This document shows positions 24,364-32,333 of a DNA stretch of 64,000 nt, piece by piece. Below the pieces are notes generated by a model. That model was given only the letters and a program-made list of their open reading frames with translations, had not been told where the DNA came from and did no database searches. Each line of letters starts with the position of its first letter. Within the stretch, counting starts at the first letter, position 1. The position numbers were made by a program, and so were the translations under genes. Location of the stretch: contig DATGHC010000033.1 of the NCBI GenBank assembly GCA_035308165.1, positions 18,061 through 82,060 on the forward strand, written 5' to 3'. The stretch is from DASTCZ01 sp035308165 (GTDB taxonomy: Bacteria > Acidobacteriota > Terriglobia > Acidiferrales > UBA7541).

Positions 24364-25616
24364 CGGAAACAAGGACAGAAACCAAGAGTGATGTGAAGAC
24401 GGAAGTCCGCTCGATCCATTTGGATGACTATGTGGCGCTGCTGGGCGAGCCGGAGATCGACGAGATCCGCACGTTGGCCGGGAAACTTTCCGGGCGAACG
24501 GTGCAGATGGTGAATTCCACGGCCATGGGCGGCGGCGTTGCAGAGATTCTGAATTGCCTAATCCCGATGATGGATGATTTGGGTTTGAAACCGCGATGGG
24601 ATGTGATCACCGGTGGAAACGCGTTTTTTGAAGTTACGAAGGCGTTCCACAATGCTTTGCACGGTGGAGCGTATGAAGCGCGCAAAGAAGATTTCGATCT
24701 GTTCCATGCCACTACGGAATTGAACCGAAAGCGGTTGCAATTTGATTGTGAGTTCACGGTTATCCACGACCCGCAGCCGGTGGGGCTGATTGAATCCCGC
24801 CCGGGACACGCGGGGCATTGGATTTGGCGCTGCCATATCGATCTCTCGCAGCCGAACCCGGATGTCTGGGGATTCCTGCGGCCCTTTGTGTTCAAGTACG
24901 ACGCGGCAATGTTTTCCTCGCCGTCGTTTGCGCGGCAGCTTCCGATTCCTCAGTATCTCGCTTATCCGTGCATTGATCCGCTTTCAGAAAAAAACGCGGA
25001 GCTCGATGCCAGCTATGTGCGCAGTGTGATGGATCGATTTGGAATTGATGTGGGCCGGCCGATCATCACACAGATTTCGCGTTTTGACCGGCTGAAAGAT
25101 CCCGTTGGCGTGGTGCGGGCTTATCAAATTGTGAAGCGATATGCGGACTGCCAATTGGTGTTGGCGGGCGGCGGCGCGGTGGATGATCCGGAAGGAGGAG
25201 TCGTGCTGGAAGAAGTGCGTCACGCAGCCGCCGGTGATGCGGATATTCACATCTTGGATTTGCCGCCGTGGAGCGCGATGGAAATCAATGCGCTGCAGAG
25301 AGCGTCCACGATAATTGTGCAGAAAAGCTTGCGCGAGGGGTTTGGGCTGACCGTTACCGAAGGATTGTGGAAGAAGAAGCCGGTGGTGGCGTCCGCGGTG
25401 GGTGGAATTCCTGCGCAAATCATTCACAAACACACCGGATTGCTGGCGCACTCGGTGGAAGGCACGGCGTACCAGATACGATTCCTGCTCTCCAATCCAG
25501 CAATTGCGCGAAAGCTCGCGGAGCAGGGGCATGAGCACGTGCGCGAGCATTTCTTGATTACCAGCAATGTGAAGCGGTACCTCACTCTGTTCCTGCATTC
25601 CTTGCAGAGCTCGTAA
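24360..25616 (+). CDS. treT: TreT-like GT4 trehalose synthase
   Basis: The product is 418 residues with the GT-B fold. NSTAMGGGVAEIL (52-64) and FHNALHGGAYE, together with VIHDPQPVGLIE, match trehalose glycosyltransferring synthase (TreT), which joins NDP-glucose to free glucose in one step. The GT4 C-domain carries SRFDRLKDPVGVVRAYQ and the E-x7-E motif in SLREGFGLTVTEGL (about 324-337). A charged Thr/Glu/Lys tail precedes residue 17. ATG 24360 overlaps the DUF5752 stop by four bases (ATGA). Having this next to OtsAB gives the cell two routes to trehalose. Reversible use as a trehalose-degrading enzyme is known for TreT and is possible. Confidence 0.87.
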   Translation: MTETRTETKSDVKTEVRSIHLDDYVALLGEPEIDEIRTLAGKLSGRTVQMVNSTAMGGGVAEILNCLIPMMDDLGLKPRWDVITGGNAFFEVTKAFHNALHGGAYEARKEDFDLFHATTELNRKRLQFDCEFTVIHDPQPVGLIESRPGHAGHWIWRCHIDLSQPNPDVWGFLRPFVFKYDAAMFSSPSFARQLPIPQYLAYPCIDPLSEKNAELDASYVRSVMDRFGIDVGRPIITQISRFDRLKDPVGVVRAYQIVKRYADCQLVLAGGGAVDDPEGGVVLEEVRHAAAGDADIHILDLPPWSAMEINALQRASTIIVQKSLREGFGLTVTEGLWKKKPVVASAVGGIPAQIIHKHTGLLAHSVEGTAYQIRFLLSNPAIARKLAEQGHEHVREHFLITSNVKRYLTLFLHSLQSS

Positions 25617-25651
25617 TTTGATTCAAATTATTTCTTATTGACCGGGGCGGG

Positions 25652-25816
25652 CTAGGTGGAGACGCACGTGACGGGTCTCGGCGTGAGATGCGAGTCGGAG
25701 CCGAAATCAAGAATTTTAATGTTGCCGCCCGGAGCCGCCATCTCGTTAGCGGGCTTGAGGTCGCGTTGAATGATGCGCCGCCTGTCCGCGTGTTCACGAA
25801 TTTGAGCTAGGAAGCC
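25652..25816 (-). pseudogene. Remnant of a Hanks-type protein kinase
   Basis: Antisense to the operons, the frame from about 25816 down to the stop at 25652 reads ...REHADRRRIIQRDLKPAN, then a short gap and NIKILDFGSDSHL. This is the catalytic loop and DFG strand of a Ser/Thr kinase in correct order and spacing (compare HRDLKPANIMV and VKVLDFGLA in the active kinase of this window), with the HRD His replaced by Gln and everything before and after missing. It is too short and altered to be functional. It sits between treT and the Lon-like gene, whose likely promoter borders it. Confidence 0.7.
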
Positions 25817-25819
25817 AGG

Positions 25820-25848
25820 TTGGGGGGCCGCTCGGGATGTGCTAGAGT
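25820..25848 (+). promoter_or_regulatory. Possible promoter of the Lon-like protease gene
   Basis: TTGGGG (25820-25825) and TAGAGT (25843-25848) are spaced 17 bases, 23 bases before the ATG at 25871. Both boxes are imperfect. A start near 25855 would give a very short leader with CCCGCT before the ATG and no clear ribosome site. Confidence 0.3.
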
Positions 25849-25870
25849 AACGCGCTCGACGCTCCCCGCT

Positions 25871-28315
25871 ATGAAACATAAGGCTGCAAACGTTCACGCC
25901 GGGCTTCCGCCGGAAAAGCTGCGCTGGCGCTGCGATCCCAGCCGCGTACCGTTTGCAACCACGGCGCAGGCCGAGCCGCTTGAGGGCGTAATTGGGCAGG
26001 ACCGCGCGCTGCGGGCGCTGAAGATGGGGATTGAAATTCCCGCGCCCGGTTACAACGTGTTTGTGTGCGGGCTGGCGGGAACCAGCCGCGGCAGCACGAT
26101 TGTAAGGATCCTCGAAGAACTGCGGCCAGAATCGAGCGAATCGCGGGACCGTTGCTACGTAAACAACTTCAAGAATACCGACCGGCCGCGGCTGCTCACG
26201 CTGGCCCGGGGCAAAGCCAACTCATTCAAGAAAGACATGCAATCGGGAATCGAGTTTCTGCGGCGCCGCATCCCGCAGGTTTTCGAGGGCGAACCATTTC
26301 AGAGGCAGAAGGGCCGTATCGTGGACCGCTACACGGCGCGCGAGAAGGAGCTAATGGACGACTTCACGCGGCGAATTGCCAGGGAACAATTCGCGCTGGG
26401 GCACATGCAGGTGGGCGCGGTGGCGCTGCCCGAGATTTTTCCTGTACTCGAAGGGCAGATGGTGCCGATCGAAGACATTCCGAAAATGGTGCATGAGGGA
26501 AAGATCGAGTCGGGATCAGCGGAGGAATTGGAGAGAAAGTACGAACAGTTCCGACAGGAATTCACGGTTGTTTACAGGAAGACGCTGACGCTCTCTCGCG
26601 AACTGGCCAGCGAGCTGAGCTACCTGGAGCAGGAGGCGGCCTCCGTGCTGGTGGACGGAGTTATTGAGGAGCTGAAAGAGAAATATCCCGGGCATCAGGC
26701 CACGGAATACCTGGAAGAAGTAAGGCTGAACATTCTGGACAACCTCGACCCGTTCCGCGAGCGCGAGGGGGAAGAGGATCACGAGCCACCCCCGGAAGGA
26801 ACGCCTAAGGCGCCCACTACGGACCGTGATCCGTTCCGCGTGTACGGAGTGAACGTAATCCTGGCTCACGAAGGGGATGAAACGCCCCCAGTCATTTTCG
26901 AGACGACTCCCACTTACGCCAATTTGTTCGGCACCATCCAGCGCAATTACGATTGGCGCGGTTCGTGGACATCGGACTTCATGGATTTGCGCGGCGGGTC
27001 CATGTTGCGGGCGGATGGCGGCTACCTGATCCTTTACGCGTTTGACGCGCTGACCGAGACGAGCGTCTGGAAAACGCTGAAGCGCACGATGAACCACGGA
27101 AAACTCGAAATTCAACCGATGGAATTGATGTTTCCATTGGGAGGGTCGGGACTTAAGCCGGAGCCCATTGACCTGAAGGTGAAAATCATTTTAATCGGGG
27201 ACCGCGATTTATACGAACTGTTTTACACATTTGAAGAGGAGTTCCGTAAGATTTTTAAGGTCCGGGTGGAATTCGACGATGAAATGCCGATGACCGATGA
27301 GGTAATTCTTGAATTTGGCGGGCGGCTGCGCAAGCTCTGTGACGATGAATTATTGTGCCCCTTCGACCGGTCCGCAGTTGCGGCTCTGATCGAATACGGA
27401 GTGCGGAAGGCCGGCCGGCGAAGTAAAGTTACGGCGCATTTCGTTGACCTTGCCGATCTGGCCCGCGAAGCGTGTTACGTGGCACGACAGGCGGGCGAAG
27501 CGCCGGTTACCGGCGAATACGTCCGCAAGGCGCTGGAGGCGAAAGTCGAGCGGCACAACCTGATCGAGACAAAAATCCGGGAGATTATCCAGGAGGGGAC
27601 GCTGCTCGTCGATACGGCGGGCTCGCGCGTTGGCCAGGTGAATGGTTTGAGCGTGCTGGAAATTGGCGGATACATGTTTGGCAAGCCGGTGAGGATCACC
27701 GCGTCGGCGGCGATGGGGAAACTTGGGCTCATCAACGTGGAACGCGAGTCCAACTTGAGCGGGCGGATACACGATAAGGGGATGCAGATTATTTCCGGGT
27801 TTTTGCGCCGGATTTTCGCACAGGATAAGCCGCTTTCGCTTTCCGCCAGCATCTGCTTTGAGCAGTCTTATTCAGGGGTGGATGGGGACAGCGCCAGCTC
27901 GACGGAAATTTACGCACTCCTTTCGGCGCTGACAGATTTGCCTCTGCGGCAGGAGATCGCCGTCACCGGATCGGTGAACCAGCAAGGGGACATCCAGCCG
28001 ATTGGCGGCGTGAACCAGAAGATTGAGGGCTTTTACGACGTGTGCCGCGTGAAGGGGCTGACCGGCACGCAGGGTGTGATGATTCCGATTGAAAATGTAG
28101 AAGACCTAATGCTGCGGGAGGATGTAATCGAAACGGTGGCGGCGGGGAAGTTCCACATTTTGCCGGTAGATACGATCGAGCACGGAATTGAGATTCTGAC
28201 TGGAGTGAAAGCCGGCGCGCGCGGGGTCGACGGAAAATTTGAGCCGGGCACGGTGTTGCGTCTTGCGGATGATCGTTTGCGCGAGATGGCGAATACGCTG
28301 AAGGAATTTGAATAG
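25871..28315 (+). CDS. Lon-like AAA+ protease (AAA_32/LonB-type)
   Basis: The product is 814 residues. The N-terminal part (PLEGVIGQDRALRALKMGIE) leads into an AAA+ region whose Walker A is degenerate: GLAGTSRGST with Arg in the place of Lys. A coiled-coil insertion (about 150-330, Glu-rich, with KEKYPGHQATEYLEEVR) follows. The second half has an AAA strand (LRADGGYLILYAFDAL), a lid helix and a Lon protease domain with the Ser-Lys dyad, Ser674 in GDSASS and Lys717 in GGVNQKIEGF, 43 residues apart as in E. coli Lon. It should be an ATP-associated serine protease in the cytoplasm; whether it hydrolyses ATP is open. ATG 25871 is the first good start. Confidence 0.87.
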   Translation: MKHKAANVHAGLPPEKLRWRCDPSRVPFATTAQAEPLEGVIGQDRALRALKMGIEIPAPGYNVFVCGLAGTSRGSTIVRILEELRPESSESRDRCYVNNFKNTDRPRLLTLARGKANSFKKDMQSGIEFLRRRIPQVFEGEPFQRQKGRIVDRYTAREKELMDDFTRRIAREQFALGHMQVGAVALPEIFPVLEGQMVPIEDIPKMVHEGKIESGSAEELERKYEQFRQEFTVVYRKTLTLSRELASELSYLEQEAASVLVDGVIEELKEKYPGHQATEYLEEVRLNILDNLDPFREREGEEDHEPPPEGTPKAPTTDRDPFRVYGVNVILAHEGDETPPVIFETTPTYANLFGTIQRNYDWRGSWTSDFMDLRGGSMLRADGGYLILYAFDALTETSVWKTLKRTMNHGKLEIQPMELMFPLGGSGLKPEPIDLKVKIILIGDRDLYELFYTFEEEFRKIFKVRVEFDDEMPMTDEVILEFGGRLRKLCDDELLCPFDRSAVAALIEYGVRKAGRRSKVTAHFVDLADLAREACYVARQAGEAPVTGEYVRKALEAKVERHNLIETKIREIIQEGTLLVDTAGSRVGQVNGLSVLEIGGYMFGKPVRITASAAMGKLGLINVERESNLSGRIHDKGMQIISGFLRRIFAQDKPLSLSASICFEQSYSGVDGDSASSTEIYALLSALTDLPLRQEIAVTGSVNQQGDIQPIGGVNQKIEGFYDVCRVKGLTGTQGVMIPIENVEDLMLREDVIETVAAGKFHILPVDTIEHGIEILTGVKAGARGVDGKFEPGTVLRLADDRLREMANTLKEFE

Positions 28316-28357
28316 GTTTTCAAACGCGCTTACACACTGAATAAAGCTGGCCCAAGC

Positions 28358-30097
28358 TTACTGCGCTTGCGATCTGCTCTCAAAATGGATTCCATTGGAA
28401 TCCTTCCACATCACACCGACACTCCACCGACTCGTTTTGAAAACAGCGCTCCACGGAAATTTCTTGAGAGATTCCAAGAACTGCGCATCCTCGGCAGATG
28501 TTTTGGAGGAGGTCTGAGGTGCGGAATTTTCAAGTACGCCGGTCATGATCGCTGAGAGAAAACGGGAATAGTCCGTAATGCTAATGGACATGACATCGTG
28601 AGGCAGCCCCGCGCGGAGCCGCATGACATCGGCGTTATCGGCCAGCGATAGAGCACCGGATGAACCAAGACGTTCAGCGGCCTCGCGAATGTATTGGGCT
28701 TTTGAGCTGGCGAGGATAACGTGGGGGCCGATTCCGAGATAAAAAGATGAGTCGGCAGGTGCTGGCCCGCCGGAAGGCGCGGGAGAGGCGAATGTCAGGT
28801 AGGTGATGCCATTTTCCTGTTTTTCAGAGGCTATTCGCTGCGCCGCCAGCTTGTGAATCAGCGTCAGGATAGGTTGTGGGTCGGAAATCGAAATAGCAAA
28901 CAAGGATGGGACTCCGGAGACGTTTGCATCTAGGGATATCGAAGCGTACTCGCCAGTGAACAGGGCCAGCGCATCGGGGATGGGCATGCCCAGCTGAGCT
29001 GCTCCAGCCATTTCCACCATTGCCACAGAGGATTGCTGTTCGGGTGCCAAGGCGGAGACAATCGCAGATCGAGATACCCTGTAGAGAGCAGACAAGTCGT
29101 AGGTGCCAACCGTGACGGAATAGGCAGATGGCGGCGCGAGTTTGAGCAAATCGAATTGTGATTTGTTGGATCCGAAGATGGAGAACAGGCCCCCAGCCGC
29201 CGTGTCGCCGAGGACCGCACCCCGAGCGCGTCCACCCTCCGGTGTGTACGCCATGCTTCCACAAATAGCGTGGAAGGCATCCAAGTGGAATCCTTTCAAG
29301 ACGGCGCTGGTATTGATTTGCGGATTAGGGGGCACAGGTATTTTCGACAAGTCGGGAATACGGAAGAACACTTCCAGAAGAGTCCCCGTACCAGAATCCG
29401 CTTGGCAGGATTTAAAGTCAGGATTCTTCGCAATCGTCTCGGTCGGATTTGATCCGGAATGCAGACGAGTAATCAAATCCTCTATTACGGACCTCTTGGT
29501 TGACCAGACAAAATAGTTCCCGACTCGGGCAGTATCAGTGGTCTGATTTGGCCCCTTGTAATGCTGAATACTCACGCCGCTGAATTCAGATTTACTACGC
29601 GTGACAACGGGGGGGATGCTGGCATCAATTTGCGACCAGAGCTGATCGAATTGGGCCGTCTTCCCCGATGCATCCAGGATGAAAAATACGCCGTTTCTTT
29701 TTAGGAAATCATCGCCGGGAGTCGAAGATGACTGGATCGTGGCAAAAAAATCTGATGAGCCGGATATGCCTAGGATCATTGGACTCTCGAGCACGGCCAT
29801 GATTTGCGCAGCGTTCTCCGCAGTGGGCTTGATCGCCAGTCCATTGGGTTGTGCATTTGCGTGGCGGAGGAGATATTCGAGCCACTGAATTCGGAATTGT
29901 GCGAACTCAGGATCGTCCCAACCCTTGGAGATCGCCGAAGCAGAATTAGCCGCAGCCGAGTGGCCAGCGCCATGCGAATAGGCGAAAAAATAGGTGTCGG
30001 CGGGCAGGTTGACGGGTGAGAATTCCTGGGCGGTGATCGGAAACGCGAAAAGAATCGGGAACAGCAAGAGGGCCGCCAGGCGGGCGCGAATCAACAT
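28358..30097 (-). CDS. Secreted protein of unknown function (DUF3352-like)
   Basis: The product is 579 residues. A signal peptide (RLAALLLFPILFAFPITAQ) and a mature N-terminus LPADTYFFAYSHGAG lead into repeated alpha/beta segments, such as FILDASGKTAQFDQLWSQID, YFVWSTKRSVIEDLITRLHSG, SVTVGTYDLSALYRV and SISITDYSRFLSAIMTGVL. The pattern resembles DUF3352-type exported proteins that measure as two alpha/beta lobes, but I am not sure. TAGGAGACCTTCC before the ATG is a strong ribosome site. Codon use is ordinary. It is followed on the same strand, upstream, by the coiled-coil protein gene after a terminator hairpin, so the two are separate transcripts. No enzymatic motif was found. Confidence 0.6.
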   Translation of the reverse strand: MLIRARLAALLLFPILFAFPITAQEFSPVNLPADTYFFAYSHGAGHSAAANSASAISKGWDDPEFAQFRIQWLEYLLRHANAQPNGLAIKPTAENAAQIMAVLESPMILGISGSSDFFATIQSSSTPGDDFLKRNGVFFILDASGKTAQFDQLWSQIDASIPPVVTRSKSEFSGVSIQHYKGPNQTTDTARVGNYFVWSTKRSVIEDLITRLHSGSNPTETIAKNPDFKSCQADSGTGTLLEVFFRIPDLSKIPVPPNPQINTSAVLKGFHLDAFHAICGSMAYTPEGGRARGAVLGDTAAGGLFSIFGSNKSQFDLLKLAPPSAYSVTVGTYDLSALYRVSRSAIVSALAPEQQSSVAMVEMAGAAQLGMPIPDALALFTGEYASISLDANVSGVPSLFAISISDPQPILTLIHKLAAQRIASEKQENGITYLTFASPAPSGGPAPADSSFYLGIGPHVILASSKAQYIREAAERLGSSGALSLADNADVMRLRAGLPHDVMSISITDYSRFLSAIMTGVLENSAPQTSSKTSAEDAQFLESLKKFPWSAVFKTSRWSVGVMWKDSNGIHFESRSQAQ

Positions 30098-30181
30098 GGA
30101 AGGTCTCCTAAATTCTGGTGTCAGAAAAAGTTGAGTCAGTTAGGCACTAACAGAGTAACCCGGCCGCGGCAGAAATCGAAC

Positions 30182-30225
30182 GCCCCGATTGTTCGCATTT
30201 CCTGGGAGACACGAACAACCGGGGC
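30182..30225 (-). terminator. Terminator of the coiled-coil protein gene
   Basis: GCCCCGATTGTTCG (30182-30195) and CGAACAACCGGGGC (30212-30225) pair in 13 of 14 positions with a 16-base loop. It lies 21 bases after the stop of the minus-strand gene ending at 30246 and separates it from the next gene. Confidence 0.6.
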
Positions 30226-30245
30226 CAAGGTTTGCCCTAAAGATT

Positions 30246-31112
30246 TTATGACGTGGGCTTGGCCGGAGCCGGAGCGGAAGATGTGACGTCCTTGGGAGTG
30301 GATAAATAACCTGTAATCTTGTCCTTTCCAACTTCAAAGACCACGAGCTCATAAGGAGCGCGGGCGCCCCTGACTACAAATTGGAGGAGATCGTCCACGG
30401 TCCGGTCGTTCTTTTCAACTCGTTTATCATCGGCGACAACGACGAGGCTGTACCGGTAATGTTTGGTGTCCACCTTGGTGAGCTGCATTTGGATCGGGCC
30501 AACGTGCTGCGGAGTCTTGGATTTCTGCAAGGTAAAATCAAAAATGTTGCGTTCGCCGAGGCGCTTGAGCACCTCAACTTCTTCCTGATTTTTGGCAATC
30601 AAGCTGCCCTGGTTGGTGATATCGCCGGTGGCGGAGGTGAGCTTTGCTTTGGTGGCTTCCAAATCTTTCTTGGTTGCGTCAATGTCGGTCTTGGCGCCGC
30701 TCAGGTCGGTCGAAACCGCACCAATTTTGGCGTCACTCTCCTGCTTCACTTGGCCAATCTGGGCGGTGAATTTCGCGTCGCTGGATTTCTGGTCTTTATC
30801 GATTTGCTGGGCCAGGCTGTGAGCTTGCGCCACTTCCGCCTGAGTCAGGTTCACATGGCGGGAGGTGACTTCGAGTTCTCCACGCAACTCGGCGATTCGG
30901 CCGTTGGCCTGGTCCAGACGCGCGGAAAGCTGAGTCGATTGGTCCTGCGCCTTGGCCAAATCAGCGGCGAACTGGGCCTTGGTTTGGTATCCAGCATAAG
31001 CCAGATAGCCGATGCCCGCCAGAAGCACCAGGAAGGCCACGTAAACCCAACGTGGAAACGCTGAAACCTGAGGCGCATTTTCAGAAACCTGTGGTGCCGG
31101 TGAAAGACTCAT
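30246..31112 (-). CDS. Membrane-anchored coiled-coil protein, unknown function
   Basis: The product is 288 residues. A short polar N-terminus is followed by one membrane helix (WVYVAFLVLLAGIGYLAYAGY, about 22-42). Then a long heptad-rich coiled coil (about 45-200: AQDQSTQLSARLDQANGRIAELRGEL and later LSGAKTDIDATKKDLEATKAKL) ends in a small globular C-domain (IQMQLTKVDTKHYRYSLVVV). The topology suggests a periplasmic coiled coil anchored in the inner membrane. I recognise no domain. ATG 31112 has GGAGGGAGC just before it; upstream frame residues are not protein-like. A good promoter (31167-31195) lies upstream. Confidence 0.72.
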   Translation of the reverse strand: MSLSPAPQVSENAPQVSAFPRWVYVAFLVLLAGIGYLAYAGYQTKAQFAADLAKAQDQSTQLSARLDQANGRIAELRGELEVTSRHVNLTQAEVAQAHSLAQQIDKDQKSSDAKFTAQIGQVKQESDAKIGAVSTDLSGAKTDIDATKKDLEATKAKLTSATGDITNQGSLIAKNQEEVEVLKRLGERNIFDFTLQKSKTPQHVGPIQMQLTKVDTKHYRYSLVVVADDKRVEKNDRTVDDLLQFVVRGARAPYELVVFEVGKDKITGYLSTPKDVTSSAPAPAKPTS

Positions 31113-31166
31113 GCTCGCTCCCTCCATATGCTCCGGTGAAGCTATCCCCCTGGAGCAGTTAGTTCG

Positions 31167-31195
31167 ATTATCCCTGAGGGGGTAAGGGTTGTCTA
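31167..31195 (-). promoter_or_regulatory. Promoter of the coiled-coil protein gene
   Basis: On the minus strand TAGACA (31195-31190) and GATAAT (31172-31167) are spaced by exactly 17 bases; each matches consensus in five of six positions. The -35 box overlaps the stop codon of queF. Transcription would start near 31160, giving a 48-base leader. Confidence 0.55.
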
Positions 31196-31588
31196 TGGGC
31201 GCTTCAGTCCGCTTGGATAACTCGCTTCTACCGTGGTGGTCAATCCTCCACGGGGAGTGAACTCTCCGCGGACCACGCACCAGACGGGACGCACTGCTGC
31301 GACCACATCCTTGAGTATTCGATTCACGGCATTTTCATAAAAAATGCCCAAGTTGCGATATGCCAATAGATATAACTTCAAAGACTTGAGCTCGAGGCAG
31401 GATTTGCGCGGCTCATATTCAATCAATATAGACCCGTAGTCGGGCATGCCTGTTTTGGGGCAAACGGATGAGTATTCGGGGAAACGCGTGGAGATGCGAT
31501 AGCCCGGGAATTGATTCGGCCAGACTTCGAGTCTGGGAAGTCTTGCGCTGACTCCAGCGCGCGCGTGTCCCGCTGTGTAGGAGGCCAT
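31193..31588 (-). CDS. queF: NADPH-dependent preQ0 reductase QueF (type I)
   Basis: The product is 131 residues, a unimodular T-fold QueF. Catalytic Cys43 lies in SSVCPKTGMPDYG with Asp50, and the family motif appears as CLELKSLKLYL (64-74) with RNLGIFYENAVNRIL next. It reduces 7-cyano-7-deazaguanine to preQ1 using NADPH in queuosine synthesis. The expected E-S-K-S-L-K reads E-L-K-S-L-K. No other queuosine genes are in this window. ATG 31588 is preceded by an AGGCGGGAA ribosome site that is part of a strong hairpin (31594-31629). Confidence 0.9.
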   Translation of the reverse strand: MASYTAGHARAGVSARLPRLEVWPNQFPGYRISTRFPEYSSVCPKTGMPDYGSILIEYEPRKSCLELKSLKLYLLAYRNLGIFYENAVNRILKDVVAAVRPVWCVVRGEFTPRGGLTTTVEASYPSGLKRP

Positions 31589-31593
31589 TCGCT

Positions 31594-31629
31594 TTCCCGC
31601 CTTCGGTATATTACACGGATAGGCGGGAA
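31594..31629 (-). promoter_or_regulatory. Inverted repeat enclosing the queF ribosome binding site
   Basis: On the minus strand TTCCCGCCT (31629-31621) and AGGCGGGAA (31602-31594) form a 9-bp perfect stem with an 18-base loop, ending 5 bases before the queF ATG. The 3' arm is the only Shine-Dalgarno-like sequence, so folding would hide it. The loop contains TAATAT, so if transcription starts inside the repeat the dyad would be an operator instead. It does not match the known preQ1 riboswitch patterns I can recall. Confidence 0.5.
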
Positions 31630-31680
31630 TCTACGATTCGTGGCCGCGCAGTCTCACGGATTGAGAGAGGAAAGCAAGAA

Positions 31681-31773
31681 ATGAAGGTCGTGCAATCAGC
31701 AAATCTATTGCGCGAGCGCCGCGCTGGGCCTATATTTCCGGAAGGCCTCTCCATGAAAGGTCATGCAAAATGA
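31681..31773 (+). CDS. Short upstream ORF coupled to the zinc-ribbon gene
   Basis: A 30-codon frame starting ATG 31681 has GAGAGAGG ten bases upstream and encodes MKVVQSANLLRERRAGPIFP followed by EGLSMKGHAK. Its TGA overlaps the ATG of the next gene (ATGA at 31770-31773). It could be a leader peptide that couples translation to the following gene, or chance. The peptide has no recognisable feature besides basic residues. Confidence 0.35.
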   Translation: MKVVQSANLLRERRAGPIFPEGLSMKGHAK

Positions 31774-32120
31774 TCTGCCCTCGCTGCCTCAGCAAGTCCT
31801 GCCGACGTTCCCATCGCCGCGGGGTAGTTGATCATTTGCTGGGAATTACGCGGATGAGACCTTGGCGGTGCAGTGATTGCGAGCATCGCTTCCACGCATG
31901 GACCGTTTCCTTGCCATTCATCCGCTTCGCGCATTGCCCCAAGTGCGGGAGCCTGGAAGTGCAACGGATCTCCGCCGAGCACGGTGATGGAAGGTTTCGT
32001 TTCCTTTGGCGCGCGATGCGCCTGTCTGTTTACCGGTGTCCCCCTTGTCGCGAGCGATTCTATTCTGTGCTACCCCGAAAGAACGACGAAGGCGCACAGT
32101 CGGCGCCTGCTGCGAATTGA
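31770..32120 (+). CDS. Zinc-ribbon protein of unknown function
   Basis: The product is 116 residues with four CxxC knuckles: CPRC at the N-terminus (3-6), CSDC, CPKC and CPPC. These can make two zinc ribbons (1-40 and 55-100), with Arg-rich and aromatic strands between. Possible nucleic-acid or protein binding is inference. Start ATG 31770 is fixed by the first knuckle and the ATGA overlap with the upstream frame. The last 15 residues are low in order. Its own ribosome site is poor, in agreement with translational coupling. Confidence 0.6.
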   Translation: MICPRCLSKSCRRSHRRGVVDHLLGITRMRPWRCSDCEHRFHAWTVSLPFIRFAHCPKCGSLEVQRISAEHGDGRFRFLWRAMRLSVYRCPPCRERFYSVLPRKNDEGAQSAPAAN

Positions 32121-32224
32121 TTTGCAGTTCGAGTTTATGATGCCCGGATGTCATTTCCGGCGAGTCGTCACTTTGACCGCTCAGGAATTGCGATTCCGGG
32201 CGAGCGAGGCACTCACGGAATGTC

Positions 32225-32253
32225 TTGACGCGCTTGGTTCTATGTTGGATATT
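32225..32253 (+). promoter_or_regulatory. Candidate promoter of the BNR-repeat protein gene
   Basis: TTGACG (32225-32230) and GATATT (32248-32253) with 17-base spacing, 81 bases before the ATG. The -35 is good (five of six) and the -10 moderate. Confidence 0.4.
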
Positions 32254-32333
32254 TGGGGGCCATCCGGACAAGGATCACGACCGCGCGAGGCGCGGCAATC
32301 AATTTGTAATAATCTGCTACGAGGGGAGCAAAA

